64,000 nt of DNA from Pictodentalium vernedei (taxonomy: Eukaryota; Mollusca; Scaphopoda; Dentaliida; Dentaliidae): the NCBI GenBank assembly GCA_031216915.1, contig CM062290.1, positions 166,551,453 through 166,615,452 on the forward strand, given 5' to 3'. Position 1 is the first letter of the stretch; each line of letters begins with the position of its first letter. The notes under the pieces are model-generated. The model was not told where the DNA came from. It saw nothing but the letters and a program-made list of their open reading frames with translations, and ran no database searches. Shown one piece after another: positions 1-11,522 of this stretch. A program made the translations under genes and the position numbers.

Positions 1-556
1 TTGAGTCGCGTAAGTCACCTATTTTTGTTTCGACACTTGAAGCTCCGACTGGAACGCAACAAAATAGAAATAAAAAAAAATCCGCCAAAAGCGACAATGG
101 ACAATTGCTTGTGTGATTTCAAATAAATGGACGTTTATTTGACGAATTACAATGCCCATTTATCACACTCGAGCACATTCGATTTTTGAAAATACTCGTT
201 TTCAAGTAAACCTCGCATCACTCAGTTCAGCCTTTTCTCATTTTGGCCAATATTTAGAGGGCGACTTGTAATCGCCCCGACTATTTTTCTAGGCGACTTT
301 GGGCTTAGAAGGGTGACTTAATCGCCCTAATCGCCCTCACGGCTGGTCCCTGTTACTGCTGTATGGAAAACTGAAATAATATTCCTAAAGATAATATAAC
401 AATTAATAACATAATTTTGGAGAGCACTGCGGTTTATTGCTGGCTGAACAGGAATAATTAAGAGCCTAACTCCAGACTGATCAGACACAGACTTAAGTAA
501 ATTTACTTTTTTGAGGGTTCAAGATCAAAGGCAGGCTTAAAACCAATTCTGTTTTA
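1..556. other. No gene recognised; short GGGCGA-rich stretch
   Basis: I see no coding region or RNA gene here. At about 258-340 the motif GGGCGACTT/AATCGCCC recurs in both orientations four or five times within 80 bp. This could be the degraded end of a transposable element, but I could not find a matching second end in the window. Confidence 0.4.
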
Positions 557-924
557 CTATTATTTATTATTTATTGATGTTTAAGATCACATATTTAGGC
601 ACAATGGCTAATCATGACCATGACAGTTTTATGGGTGGAGGAAGCCGGAGTACCCGGAGAGAACCACCGAGCAACGACGAGCAGCTGCCAGCTCCCCAAC
701 ATCATATCTCCACACTGCAGCACAGGCAGGGTTAGATTGGTTGAAGACATGCGTACCATCGACGTGCAGTACGCCTTAGTACACGGTGTTATCGTGTCCC
801 CATGCGGGCAATGGAGATGAAGTGTCTTGCCCAAGGACACAACACGGTTGCTGCAGGTGGGATTCGAACCGAGGACCTCTCAGCTTGCAGCCTGCACCTC
901 TACCTACTGAGCCACCGCGCTCCC
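557..924 (-). mobile_element. tRNA-derived SINE, full length, minus strand
   Basis: Read on the minus strand, the element starts with a tRNA-like head. An A-box-like stretch (TGGCTCAGTAGG) lies at 903-914 and a B box (GGTTCGAATC) at 861-870. A body with the phrase TGTCCTTGGGCAAGACACTT follows at about 820-840; this motif is common in metazoan SINE central domains. A second conserved block (CTCCGG...TTCCTCC) comes next and the tail is a TTATTTATT run at 557-575. A 5'-truncated relative lies at 22839-23107 and shorter relatives at 45.8, 52.2, 54.2 and 57.1 kb. Peptides readable here are by-products of the SINE and not genes. Confidence 0.85.
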
Positions 925-1386
925 TTCTGTTTTACTCTCTGTGAAGGAAACTGTTGAAGTGTCCAAGACACCAGCAATGTCGAATAAGTCTGCAACCAGG
1001 TATGCAGAAACAAAACACTCATGTGGGGTTAAAATTGCCTGAGAGGTAGGTATGCAAAAAATTGTCTGCATCAGATTTCCATTACTGGATTTCTACATCT
1101 GTTGGCAAGATAAAAATGAAAGTTTTCAATGCCACTGTAGCTTAACTTGTCTGTGTGTTGTGTTTGATGAAAAGGATAATGTTCAATGTTTATGAAAGGA
1201 TTATGAAATAAGACAAGAATTTTGATAATTGGGAATATGTTAATTTCTGTTCCCTGTGTGCTATGTTTTTAATAAAAATAATATGAGGTGTAGACTGTAC
1301 TAAAGAACTGAGGGGTGGGTTAATGTGGCCTTCACAGTTAATGTATGTGGCCCTCACAGTTAATGTATGTCAACAAAAGTTACCAA
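925..1386. other. No gene recognised; one arm of a direct repeat
   Basis: Nothing coding is visible. A segment at 1113-1160 (AATGAAAG...TCAATG...CACTGTAGCT) is repeated with a few changes at about 3086-3130. The 145-bp satellite therefore lies between two direct copies of the same 45-bp sequence. Confidence 0.4.
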
Positions 1387-2620
1387 GTTACAGTGAAATT
1401 ATTCCAAAACGAGTCAACCTATCAAGTTACAATGAAATCCCTTCATAAATATGGCCTGTAGACTGTGCTAAAGCTTTTCGGGCTTCAGACCTGTGTAGCC
1501 ATCACAGTTGACTGATTGCAACTAAAAGGGGACGTCCTCATCTCGACATTATATTGAGTCATTCTACCAAGTTACAATGAAATCCCTTCACAAATACAAC
1601 CTGTAGTCTGTACTAAAATCTTTCAGGTTTTGAGCTCGGACAGCCATCATTGTTGAACGATCATGACCAAAAGGGGACATTCTCATCTAGGCATTATCTG
1701 GAGTGATCCAACGAAGTTACAATGAAATCCCTTCATAAATATGACCTGTAGACTGCGCTAAAGGTTTTTGGGCTTCGGGCCCCTGTAGCCATCATAGTTG
1801 ACCAATCACAACAAAAAGGGGATGTCATCATCTAGGTATTATATGGAGTCAACCTAACAAGTTACTATGAAATCCTTCCATAAATATGACCTATAGACTA
1901 TGCTAAAGGTTTTCAGGTTTTAGGCTCGGGCAGCCATCACGGCTGAATGATCGCAACCAAAAGGGGACGTTCTCATCTAGACATTATCTGGAGTCATCCT
2001 ACCAAGTTACAATGAAATCCCTTCATAAATATGACCTGTAGACTGTGCTAAAGGTTTTCGGGCTTCGGGCCCTTGTAGCCATCGCAGTTGACCAATCGCG
2101 TCCAAAAGGGGACGTTCTCATCTAGACATTATACGAAGTCAACCTACCAAGTTACAATGAAATCCCTCCATAAATATGACCTGTAGACTGTGCTAAAGGT
2201 TTTCGGGTTTTGGGCTCGGGCAGTTGTCACGGTTGACAGATCACGACCAAATGGGAAAGTTCTCATCTAGACACCATACGGAGTTATCTTACCAAGTTAC
2301 AATGAAATCCCTCCATATTAAATATGACCTGCAGACTGTGCTAAAAGTTTTGGGGTTTCGGGCTTGGGCAGCCATCACAGTTGACAGATCATGACCAAAA
2401 GGGGATGTTCTCATCTAGACATTATACAGAGGCATCCTACCAAATTACAATGAAATCCCTTCATAAACACGACCTGTACACTGTGCTAATGGTTTTCGGG
2501 TATTGGGCTCAGGCAGCCATACCGGTTGACTAATCGTGACCAAAAAGGGACGTTCTCATCTAGACATGACCCCAAACCTGCATATGAAATTTCATGACGA
2601 TCAGACAAGAACTACAGGGT
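1387..2620. repeat. 145-bp tandem satellite, about eight units
   Basis: The landmark GTTACAATGAAATCC recurs at 1426, 1571, 1716, 1861, 2006, 2151, 2296 and (as ATTACAATG) 2444. The spacing is exactly 145 bp for the first six intervals and 148 bp for the last. Each unit also holds CATAAATATGACCTGTAGACTG, a TTTTCGGG run, and AAAAGGGGA followed by a TCTCATCTAGACATTAT-type phrase. Units are roughly 85-95% alike. A partial unit begins at 1387, and the array fades out at about 2560-2620. Confidence 0.92.
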
Positions 2621-3385
2621 GTAGCCTGTGCTAAAGGAAAATGTGAACAGACTAACAGACTTCCGCACGTGTGATGGCAATAGCTTATCTTGACTTTGTC
2701 ATGTTAAGCTAATGATAATACATGTACTTGATGAGTCGACCAACTCTTTGAGATATATTATTTTAAGTGTTGACACCTGCTTATTTTTGCACTTCTTGTA
2801 GTTCCTAGTAAGTGAAGAGTGAAATGGGCACATATGGCAGATCATTCAGGGCTAGATGACTGTGTGGGTGCCACAGAGCCAGGATTGATCCATGTTGATA
2901 TTGGTTTCACAAAAATTTGAAACTTTCAGTCCAGTTTTAGTCATTGCACAATGTGGTGGGATACCTGCTTGATTATGATGGAAGTGATATACATATATAC
3001 ATGTACTTTTTGAAAAATACATGCTGAAATCTTGTTATCTTTTGCTTATTAATGTTTTACAAAAAATGAATGAACCAACATTAAAAAATGAAAGTGTCAA
3101 TGACACTGTAGCTCAACTTGTCAAGACATGTACATGTATAGTATGTGACACAGCAATGACAAACATCTAGGTAATGACCTGATAACAAAGGTACATATAA
3201 AGTATTGTAACGGTCTGTACATAAATACTGACCGTAGCCTGTAACAAATGTGTAGGTAAAGTATTGTAAAGGTGGGTGACAGTCAGATGCTAAACTAGAA
3301 AAGAAATCTTTGAGTCCCAGAGTGGGTCTGACTGAACCCCAAAATATTTGTTCTCATAACACAGTGATAACAAAGGCACCCTAAA
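2621..3385. other. No gene recognised; end of satellite and second direct-repeat arm
   Basis: AT-rich DNA with no recognisable gene. It contains the second copy (3086-3130) of the 45-bp direct repeat found at 1113-1160. A short local duplication around AAAGTATTGTAA occurs at 3198-3270. Confidence 0.35.
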
Positions 3386-4060
3386 ACACACTCGTTCCTG
3401 TCCCAAGGTGAAAACAAAGGTATCCAAGAAGTTTCGTGAAGATCAGTTCATAAATTCGAGCTGTATAAAAGTTGTGACAAAAAACTGATTGGACCTAATT
3501 TCGGTACAAAATGTTAACTGGCAGCCATCTTGGATTTTGGCCTGCACCCAGAAACACTCATTCTCGTCCCAAGGTGATAACAAAGGTACCCAAGAAGTTT
3601 TCTGAAGATCGGTTCATAAATACAGCCTCTAGCCTGAGCCGTATTGACATGTGCACTTACATTGTATTAAGTAGCACTGAATAAATCAAAGTTCATCTAA
3701 TTTGCATAATTTTTGCAAGAGAAAAAAAACCGTACAATATGTGATGTATTCCATGTTACTAAACATTCATACAAAAATTTATTCAAATCAGAACTTTCAT
3801 ACAGAAGTTCTGTACAAAAGACTGATTGCACTAATTTTGGTACAAAATGGCTGCTGGTGGCCATCTTGAATTTCTGACCACACCCAAAAACACTCGTTCT
3901 CATCCCACGGTGATAACAAAGGTACCCAAGAAGTTTCTTAAAGATCGGTTCATAAATACGGCCTCTAGTCTGAGCCGTATAGAAGTTGTGTACAAAAAAC
4001 TGATTAGATGTAATTTCGGTTCTAAATGGCCACTGGCAGCGATTGCAATTGTGACAATGT
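3386..4060. repeat. About 166-bp tandem units, one with an insertion
   Basis: The phrase CACTCGTTC(T)...TCCCA(A/C)GGTGA(A/T)AACAAAGG appears at about 3388, 3555 and 3890. It is followed each time by AAGAAGTTT..GAAGATC(A/G)GTTCATAAAT. The first two units are about 166 bp apart. The third is delayed by an AT-rich insert of about 150 bp (3650-3800) that resembles neither neighbour. The units lead directly into the 320-bp family that follows. Confidence 0.75.
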
Positions 4061-4089
4061 TTGCAACATTACATCAAAATTACATGAGA

Positions 4090-5325
4090 ATCATTGGTAG
4101 AAGGTGTCCCAGTCCTCAATCACGTGAAGTTTCAAAACATTCGACTTTGTAGTTTCAGAGGGGAATATTTTTTGCAAAATCCATCAATCAGAATCAGAGA
4201 ATGTCTTTGGTGGCCGTATTTTCCAACCAACGGGAACAAAAAGAGGATTGTTTTTAGAGGGCCTCCTATAGACCATTCCTGCCAAGTATGGTTCACATCG
4301 GCTCAGTAGTTCCAGAGAGAAGATGAAAATGCGATTTCCCATGGGGTTTTCTATAGTAACTATAAGCCACAATTGTGGCCATGTTTGCAACACAATCCAC
4401 ATTAAATGAGGAACGTTGGTAGAGGGTGTCCCAGTCATCAACCATGCAGAGTTTCAAAACATTTGGCCCTGTAGTTTCGGAGGAGAAGACTTTTCAAAAT
4501 CCACCAATCAGAATCAAAAAATGCTTCTGGTAGCCATGTTTTTCGATGCACGGTAACAAAATGAGTAGCATTTGTAGAGAACCTGCCATGGACTATCCCT
4601 GCCAGGTTTGGTTCACATCAGCTCAGTAGTTCTGGAGAAGAGGATGAAAATGTGATTTACCATAGGGTTTCTATAGTAACTATAAGCCATAATTGCAGCT
4701 ATGTTTGCAACCCGATCAACATTACATGAGGATCGTTGGTAGAGGGTGTCTCAGTCATCAACCATGCAAAGTTTCAAAACATTTGGCCCTGTGGTTTCAT
4801 CAGAGAAGATTTTTCAAAAACCACCAATCAGAATCAAAAATGCTTCTGGCAGCCATGTTTTTTGATGCATGGTAACAAAAATGAGAAGCACTTGTAGAAG
4901 ACCTCCCATAGACTATCCCTGCCAGGTTTGGTTCACGTCGGCTCAGTAGTTGCAGAGAACAAGATGAAAATGTGATTTCCCATAGGGTTTCTATAGTAAT
5001 TATAAGCCACAATTATGGCCATGTTTACAACCCGATCAACATTAAATGAGGATAGTTGGTAGAGGGGGTCCCAGTCATCATATATGTGAAGTATCAAAAG
5101 ATTTGGCCTGGCAGTTTCAGAGGAGAAGATTCTTGAAAATCCACCAACCAAAATCAAAGAATGCCTCTGGCGGCCATGTTTTTCAACTCATAGGAACAAA
5201 TTGAGAATAGTTTGTAGAGGACCTCCCATAGACTATCCCTGCAAGGTTTGGTTCACTTGGGCTCAGTAGTTCCAGAGAAGAAGATGAAAATGTGATTTCC
5301 CATAGGGTTTCTATAGCAACTATAA
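4090..5325. repeat. About 320-bp tandem repeat, four units, interrupted by a transposon
   Basis: The landmark GGTAGAGGGTGTCCCAGTCA starts at 4096, 4418, 4738 and 5058, a period of 320-322 bp. Each unit holds a TTTCAAAACATTTGGCC-type phrase, CCACCAATCAGAATCAAA, CCTCCCATAGACTATCCCTG and GGTTTCTATAGTAACTATAAGCC. The last unit stops at CTATAA (5325), where a TIR transposon begins. The missing remainder of the family resumes at 22045, beyond that transposon, so 5325 and 22045 were once adjacent. Confidence 0.88.
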
Positions 5326-5386
5326 GGCCAAAAAAATAATGATTTGGTTCCGGTTACCCGACCGACCATAATTTTGCACCCCAGCC

Positions 5387-5674
5387 CTAAAGATTTTTTT
5401 TATTGAAAAAGAAACAGAAAAAAACACACAAATGCCAACTTTTAGAACAACGACACAAATGGTGTTGGGCATTTTTTTGGTATACCGATTTATATATATA
5501 ATCAGTGTCATGTTCAAAACTATCATCAGCAAATTTAATCATAATTGGTAATTGTATACCAAAGTTGTTGCAAATTTCAACTTGTTTATCGCGGTTTTCA
5601 AGAAGTGAATTTACCTCACTGCCACTGGTGCGGATTACTGTTGGTTTAAATTTGGGTCTTTCCCTTTTTACCAC
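5387..5674 (-). CDS. Unrecognised short ORF inside the Harbinger-like element
   Basis: A 95-codon minus-strand frame. Its first two thirds look compositionally protein-like (charged, including KRERPKFKP and KFADDSFEHD), while the last third is a low-complexity Phe/Lys stretch over the AT-rich terminus. I do not recognise a family. It lies just inside the left TIR, so it could be a remnant of the transposon's own gene or chance. Confidence 0.2.
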   Translation of the reverse strand: MVKRERPKFKPTVIRTSGSEVNSLLENRDKQVEICNNFGIQLPIMIKFADDSFEHDTDYIYKSVYQKNAQHHLCRCSKSWHLCVFFCFFFNKKNL

Positions 5675-6197
5675 CCTGTCTAACCTCGTAGACTATGGGA
5701 CCTTTCTTTATTACTTTTCATTCCAAACTGTTCAAGTGGTTTGTTTCGACAATCACCATTATTACGAAAATGATAGAACATTGTTTACCTCTAATTCGTC
5801 ATAAACAAGTTGAGGTGAAAAGCCACAAAAACGTGTACTGCATTACACAAAGGTTACGTAGTCAGTCATATTGAACATTCGACCAAGCACATTCCTGCTA
5901 AGAAAATTTTTCTTAGGATTCTCCAAGGGATTCCCTGTAGTTTTACACTTGGACTTCAAAGTGATTGGCTGTTTGCACACGGTGACGTCATAACATCTTG
6001 CCTTCAAAACAGTGTGCACACAATTGTTTGATACAAGACCGATGCAAGGTACATTGTTTTCAAATAAACAAAAGCAAGTCATTTGTACTTTCTCTGCCAA
6101 GATAAATATGATGATACTCAACCAGTCCATTACCACAATCACTTAAAATGTCAATTTATTTCATGTGCTGAGGTGCATTAATTTTAACACTTCCCTT

Positions 6198-6521
6198 TGT
6201 TGTGAAATAGGGTAAATGAAAACGTCCACGTTGCAGCGCTCCAGATTGGAATGGGTATTCCGGAGCAGGCCGAAGTGGTAACAGAGTTTACTGGAAGAAA
6301 ACACAGTCAACTTCGGCAAGAAGCTGCAACAGCCCTTGGCACTTTGCTGACGAATACCAGAGGCGAAGTACTTCTTTACCCTGCGAAAGGTAACTTTTGA
6401 CAGAAGTAAACGAACTCAGAGAAACCATTACAAGCCATCACTAACCACAGTGGTGAGTATTAATTACCTCATCATTATAAGGTCATTGTAGCATTTGATA
6501 TTCTAAACCAATGTTACTTTA
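6198..6521 (+). repeat. 5' LTR (324 bp)
   Basis: The sequence starts TGTTGTGAAATAGGG and ends ATGTTACTTTA. It matches 21337-21660 with no gaps and about 13 substitutions. It begins with TG but ends in TA rather than the usual CA. A good splice-donor-like site (TG/GTGAGTATT) lies at 6451-6460 near the 3' end. I see no clear AATAAA signal. Confidence 0.95.
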
Positions 6522-7116
6522 TTTGGCGACGATTTGTTAGAACTTGCGTGACCTTCCTCGGTACATTGATACAAAGAGAAATGGCATATTTAGCGTGGTC
6601 GCCACCATTTTGAATTGTAAATTTGACACTTGAGACATTGGTCTCTTTTGGTTCTTTTTCCTGAATTTACGATGAAATTGCGTTTTCGTTTTGTTTAGGG
6701 AGAAGATAATGGATTTTTTCACCTTGTGAATTTTTTTTTTTCGATAGGTTGGTGCTCATCGAAATAGATTTTCACAAATTGAAAACAAAAGGTTTTGTCT
6801 TCGATACAGTTGTGGTCAAAAAAATTTGGTTGTCGTTTGTAAATTGATTGAACAGTAGCTCAATCGGAAATTTATAAACAGTTTGGAGTGTCAACGCAAT
6901 ATTTTCATTTAAGCATTACGTGATTTTGAAAATGTTGCAGGTTTCTCAGTAGAATTTTTGCTTCAAATTTTCCTTGCAAGTTGATGTGAATCACTGAGTT
7001 TGCTTGAGCGTTCCGCGAGAGTAAACAACTTGTATAAACATTGAATTTTTTGTGTGAAAAATTAAAAAAAAAAAAAAAAATTATTTTTTTTATATCAGTG
7101 ATTTACGACAATAAGC
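6522..7116 (+). other. Primer-binding site and untranslated leader
   Basis: TGGCGACGA at 6524-6532, two bases after the LTR, equals the reverse complement of the 3' end (TCGTCGCCA) of a metazoan tRNA-Ser of the GCT type. The match stops after nine bases, so the primer assignment is an inference. The remaining leader is AT-rich, without an open frame on the plus strand, and ends in an A/T homopolymer patch (7059-7090) 27 bp before the gag ATG. Confidence 0.65.
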
Positions 7117-9597
7117 ATGAATAAAATTAATGTCAATACAGCTTCTTTTCAAGAACTGTTACTGATTCCTCATGTAGGGGAAACAATTGCTGCTGCAATA
7201 ATTGAAAGCAGAAAAAAGTATGGAGTGCTGAATTGGGATGATTTAACTCAAATCCCATATTTCAGGGGCTCAAAAGCACAGTGGCAGGTTATTGACTTAA
7301 GTCAGCCACTGCATCCAGTGTCTATTGACAACAGGATTAGGCTTAGCCAAAGCCCAGGTAGGGGGGTTACCCCACCTCCATCATTTATTGCCTCAACCTA
7401 TGTTGGCCCAGAAAGTAGGGCAAGTCAACAGTATACAGGGGGAGACAATAAATATACTCCATTATCACCTGTATCAACAGGGTCGAGCAGCATAAGCTCG
7501 CATACTGCATCACCACGTGTACAGAGCCTAGGTCAGGGGCAAATACAGGGTACACAAGCAGCAAGCAAAACAGACAGGGTAAATGTAAGTGATGGTTCCA
7601 AAGTGATGGGGGACGAGGAATGCCTGAATTCTCCTGAGCGGAACCAATCTGCCATGATTATGGAAGCACAGCAGGGGGTACCTGCAGACACGTCACACAT
7701 ACACTCAAGTAATGTAAGAGGGGTAGAGAGTATGAGTAGATTTTCACCCCAAGCATCTGGTTCTCCAAATAGGGAATACTGGGAGAATAAATTGAGTAAA
7801 TATGAAAGAATGAGTGTCGAATTGCTTTCTGAAATGAGGGAGGTGGAGAGGCAGTTGCAACTCCAGACGGCCACTCTCAAAACAAATCCCGATGTGCAAC
7901 AAAAAGTGGATAGCACACATGACACCATGCACAGTCGTGCAGAAAATGGACAATCCAGGGTAGGATTAGGTCATGGTGGGGTTACCACACACTCGGGTTA
8001 TGACAGCTACTCACATACAACTCCGGGAAAAACGTTTGATGCAAACTTTGTAACAAATGAAAACATTTTAGATTCCCAGAATTTGGCAGGTTTTTCTGCC
8101 AGTAATAGTCAAAAAGTTGTACCGACAATAGCATGCTTGCCCAGTTATACACTGGCAAGACATGGTTCTTTGGCATGTAATAGCCCAGCCGTAACGTACA
8201 CTTCTTCGGCTATTAGGGGAAATATTATGAACACCGGAAGTTTGCACCAGATGACAAGTAGCCCAAATGTTTGTGCCTACAGTCATGGGCCAGGGATTAC
8301 CCAGCCTATGTATAGTCGTGGGTCACAAATCATAACGGCCACGTCCCCGGTACACATTAGTGTGTCACAGCAACAGGGTAATGGTTTAAACACACAGATT
8401 GATGACTTGCTGCAATTTGATCCAACTGTATGCAGCAGTCGAACACAAAACCATTTACCACAACACACTTTTTATACAGATCAGACACGTGACCACTATC
8501 GTGAGAGTTATGCCACAAATGTTCAAAGGGCAACTCAAGGTGTGAGTTACCAACATTTACAATATAACCATTCAAATGCTACTCGAGGGATCTCTGACAG
8601 GAGCGGATTGATTGGTAATACATATCCTTTGGTTGATGTTAAAACCGAGTGGTCAAATTCTCGAGGGATCTCTGACGGAAGGATGTCCACTCAAGTATGT
8701 CAAAATGCAGTGCAATTAGATCGTGAACTGTTAAATTCCCGAAGAATACCTGAAGGAATTCAGTTCCACGATAATAGAAAAGCAGTTCTGGTTGAATCAC
8801 CTTATGTAGATTCCCGAAGACGGTCTGAGGGAATCAGGGACACTAATTGCCAAATTCACGAAAACCGATCACCTTTTCATTTACGCCAAGATACAAATTT
8901 TCAGCATGCAAGGGGCTCAAGTCCACTGCATGTCCAAAATCAAAATTTAGAATTTCATTCTCATCCTGGCTATACGTTGGGTAACCAAGCACTCTGTCAA
9001 GGAGAAGCCCAACCGATCCGGGACGGCGAGTACCTTGCAGACATTCAGCCCAAAATGAATTATCAAGGTTCGGAATTTCCTCAATTTGGTAATCAGGGTA
9101 AGTTTTATTCACCACAAATGCGACTCCAAGGAGATGCACCTCAATTTAGTTTTCGAAATGTTCACCACACCGAAAACCGAAGACATTTGTATGTGCCTAA
9201 AGGTTTAAAGTTTGATGGCACTGAATCATGGAAAGCTTTTGAAACTAAATTTAAAAAATATGCATCAACTGAACAATGGTCGCCCAAAGAACAAAAATGT
9301 ATTTTGTGTTTGAGTTTAAGTGATAAGCCTAGTACGGTTTATTCATTGTGGTGTGAACAAAACCCTGATATGTCGATTCAAGAACAGCTAAAACAATTAG
9401 AAGCACGTTTCGGAGATCACAGTCTATTGACAACAGGATTAGGCTTAGCCAAAGCCCAGGTAGGGGGGTTACCCCACCTCCATCATTTATTGCCTCAACC
9501 TATGTTGGCCCAGAAAGTAGGGCAAGTCAACAGTATACAGGGGGAGACAATAAATATACTCCATTATCACCTGTATCAACAGGGTCGAGCAGCATAA
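7117..9597 (+). CDS. gag: Gag-like protein, first copy, C-terminally truncated; N-terminal HhH domain
   Basis: 826 codons. Residues 4-50 (INVNTASFQELL...IPHVGE...AIIESR...DDLTQIPYF) match the ComEA-type helix-hairpin-helix DNA-binding fold, not a usual Gag part. Residues 60-700 are low-complexity, rich in Gln, Ser, His and Asn, with a coiled coil around 220-275 and four short SRGISDG/SRRIPEG repeats near 487-573. From about residue 690 the sequence is capsid-like (FDGTESWKAFETKFKKYA). At the duplication junction (9422) it leaves the true frame, so the last 57 residues are an out-of-frame reading of repeated sequence. The full capsid C terminus survives only in the second copy. The ATG at 7117 is chosen because HhH starts immediately after it. 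Confidence 0.85.
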   Translation: MNKINVNTASFQELLLIPHVGETIAAAIIESRKKYGVLNWDDLTQIPYFRGSKAQWQVIDLSQPLHPVSIDNRIRLSQSPGRGVTPPPSFIASTYVGPESRASQQYTGGDNKYTPLSPVSTGSSSISSHTASPRVQSLGQGQIQGTQAASKTDRVNVSDGSKVMGDEECLNSPERNQSAMIMEAQQGVPADTSHIHSSNVRGVESMSRFSPQASGSPNREYWENKLSKYERMSVELLSEMREVERQLQLQTATLKTNPDVQQKVDSTHDTMHSRAENGQSRVGLGHGGVTTHSGYDSYSHTTPGKTFDANFVTNENILDSQNLAGFSASNSQKVVPTIACLPSYTLARHGSLACNSPAVTYTSSAIRGNIMNTGSLHQMTSSPNVCAYSHGPGITQPMYSRGSQIITATSPVHISVSQQQGNGLNTQIDDLLQFDPTVCSSRTQNHLPQHTFYTDQTRDHYRESYATNVQRATQGVSYQHLQYNHSNATRGISDRSGLIGNTYPLVDVKTEWSNSRGISDGRMSTQVCQNAVQLDRELLNSRRIPEGIQFHDNRKAVLVESPYVDSRRRSEGIRDTNCQIHENRSPFHLRQDTNFQHARGSSPLHVQNQNLEFHSHPGYTLGNQALCQGEAQPIRDGEYLADIQPKMNYQGSEFPQFGNQGKFYSPQMRLQGDAPQFSFRNVHHTENRRHLYVPKGLKFDGTESWKAFETKFKKYASTEQWSPKEQKCILCLSLSDKPSTVYSLWCEQNPDMSIQEQLKQLEARFGDHSLLTTGLGLAKAQVGGLPHLHHLLPQPMLAQKVGQVNSIQGETINILHYHLYQQGRAA

Positions 9598-11522
9598 GCT
9601 CGCATACTGCATCACCATGTGTACAGAGCCTAGGTCAGGGGCAAATACAGGGTACACAAGCAGGAAGCAAAACAGACAGGGTAAATGTAAGTGATGGTTC
9701 CAAAGTGATGGGGGACGAGGAATGCCTGAATTCTCCTGAGCGGAACCAATCTGCCATGATTATGGAAGCACAGCAGGGGGTACCTGCAGACACGTCACAC
9801 ATACACTCAAGTAATGTAAGAGGGGTAGAGAGTATGAGTAGATTTTCACCCCAAGCATCTGGTTCTCCAAATAGGGAATACTGGGAGAATAAATTGAGTA
9901 AATATGAAAGAATGAGTGTCGAATTGCTTTCTGAAATGAGGGAAGTGGAGAGGCAGTTGCAACTCCAGACGGCCACTCTCAAAACAAATCCCGATGTGCA
10001 ACAAAAAGTGGATAGCACACATGACACCATGCACAGTCGTGCAGAAAATGGACAATCCAGGGTAGGATTAGGTCATGGTGGGGTTACCACACACTCGGGT
10101 TATGACAGCTACTCACATACAACTCCGGGAAAAACGTTTGATGCAAACTTTGTAACAAATGAAAACATTTTAGATTCCCAGAATTTGGCAGGTTTTTCTG
10201 CCAGTAATAGTCAAAAAGTTGTACCGACAATAGCATGCTTGCCCAATTATACACTGGCAGGACATGGTTCTTTGGCATGTAATAGCCCAGCCGTAATGTA
10301 CACTTCTTCGGCTATTAGGGGAAATATTATGAACACCGGAAGTTTGCACCAGATGACAAGTAGCCCAAATGTTTGTGCCTACAGTCGTCGGCCAGGGATT
10401 ACCCAGCCTATGTATAGTCGTGGGTCACAAATCATAATGGCCACGTCCCCGGTACACATTAGTGTGTCACAGCAACAGGGTAATGGTTTAAACACACAGA
10501 TTGATGACTTGCTGCAATTTGATCCAACTGTATGCAGCAGTCGAACACAAAACCATTTACCACAACACACTTTTTATACAGATCAGACACGTGACCACTA
10601 TCGTGAGAGTTATGCCACAAATGTTCAAAGGGCAACTCAAGGTGTGAGTTACCAACATTTACAATATAACCATTCAAATGCTACTCGAGGGATCTCTGAC
10701 AGGAGCGGATTGATTGGTAATACATATCCTTTGGTTGATGTTAAAACCGAGTGGTCAAATTCTCGAGGGATCTCTGACGGAAGGATGTCCACTCAAGTAT
10801 GTCAAAATGCAGTGCAATTATCATGAACTGTTAAATTCCCGAAGAATACCTGAAGGAATTCAGTTCCACGATAATAGAAAAGCAGTTCTGGTTGAATCAC
10901 CTTATGTAGATTCCCGAAGACGGTCTGAGGGAATCAGGGACACTAATTGCCAAATTCACGAAAACCGATCACCTTTTCATTTACGCCAAGATACAAATTT
11001 TCAGCATGCAAGGGGCTCAAGTCCACTGCATGTCCAAAATCAAAATTTAGAATTTCATTCTCATCCTGGCTATACGTTGGGTAACCAAGCACTCTGTCAA
11101 GGAGAAGCCCAACCGATCCGGGACGGCGAGTACCTTGCAGACATTCAGCCCAAAATGAATTATCAAGGTTCGGAATTTCCTCAATTTGGTAATCAGGGTA
11201 AGTTTTATTCACCACAAGTGCGACTCCAAGGAGATGCACCTCAATTTAGTTTTCGAAATGTTCACCACACCGAAAACCGAAGACATTTGTATGTGCCTAA
11301 AGGTTTAAAGTTTGATGGCACTGAATCATGGAAAGCTTTTGAAACTAAATTTAAAAAATATGCATCAACTGAACAATGGTCGCCCAAAGAACAAAAATGT
11401 ATTTTGTGTTTGAGTTTAAGTGATAAGCCTAGTACGGTTTATTCATTGTGGTGTGAACAAAACCCTGATATGTCGATTCAAGAACAGCTAAAACAATTAG
11501 AAGCACGTTTCGGAGATCACAG
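7320..11522 (+). repeat. Tandem duplication of 2.1 kb within gag
   Basis: 7320-9421 is repeated as 9422-11522. The offset is 2102 bp up to 8718/10820 and 2100 bp afterwards, because two bases (GA) are missing in the second copy at 10820/10821. I count about 11 substitutions plus this deletion, near 0.5% divergence. The junctions share only the two bases GT, which suggests non-homologous or template-switch duplication. The unit length is not a multiple of three, so the duplication breaks the gag frame. Confidence 0.95.

Noticed and set aside
595..840. Open frames of 68-92 codons over the SINEs (also at 22.9 kb)
   Set aside because: The same frames occur at both SINE copies and follow from the repeat sequence; there is no independent protein evidence.
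853..924. Functional tRNA gene on the minus strand
   Set aside because: A and B boxes are present, but the sequence runs into a SINE body and I see no complete cloverleaf with a convincing anticodon arm.
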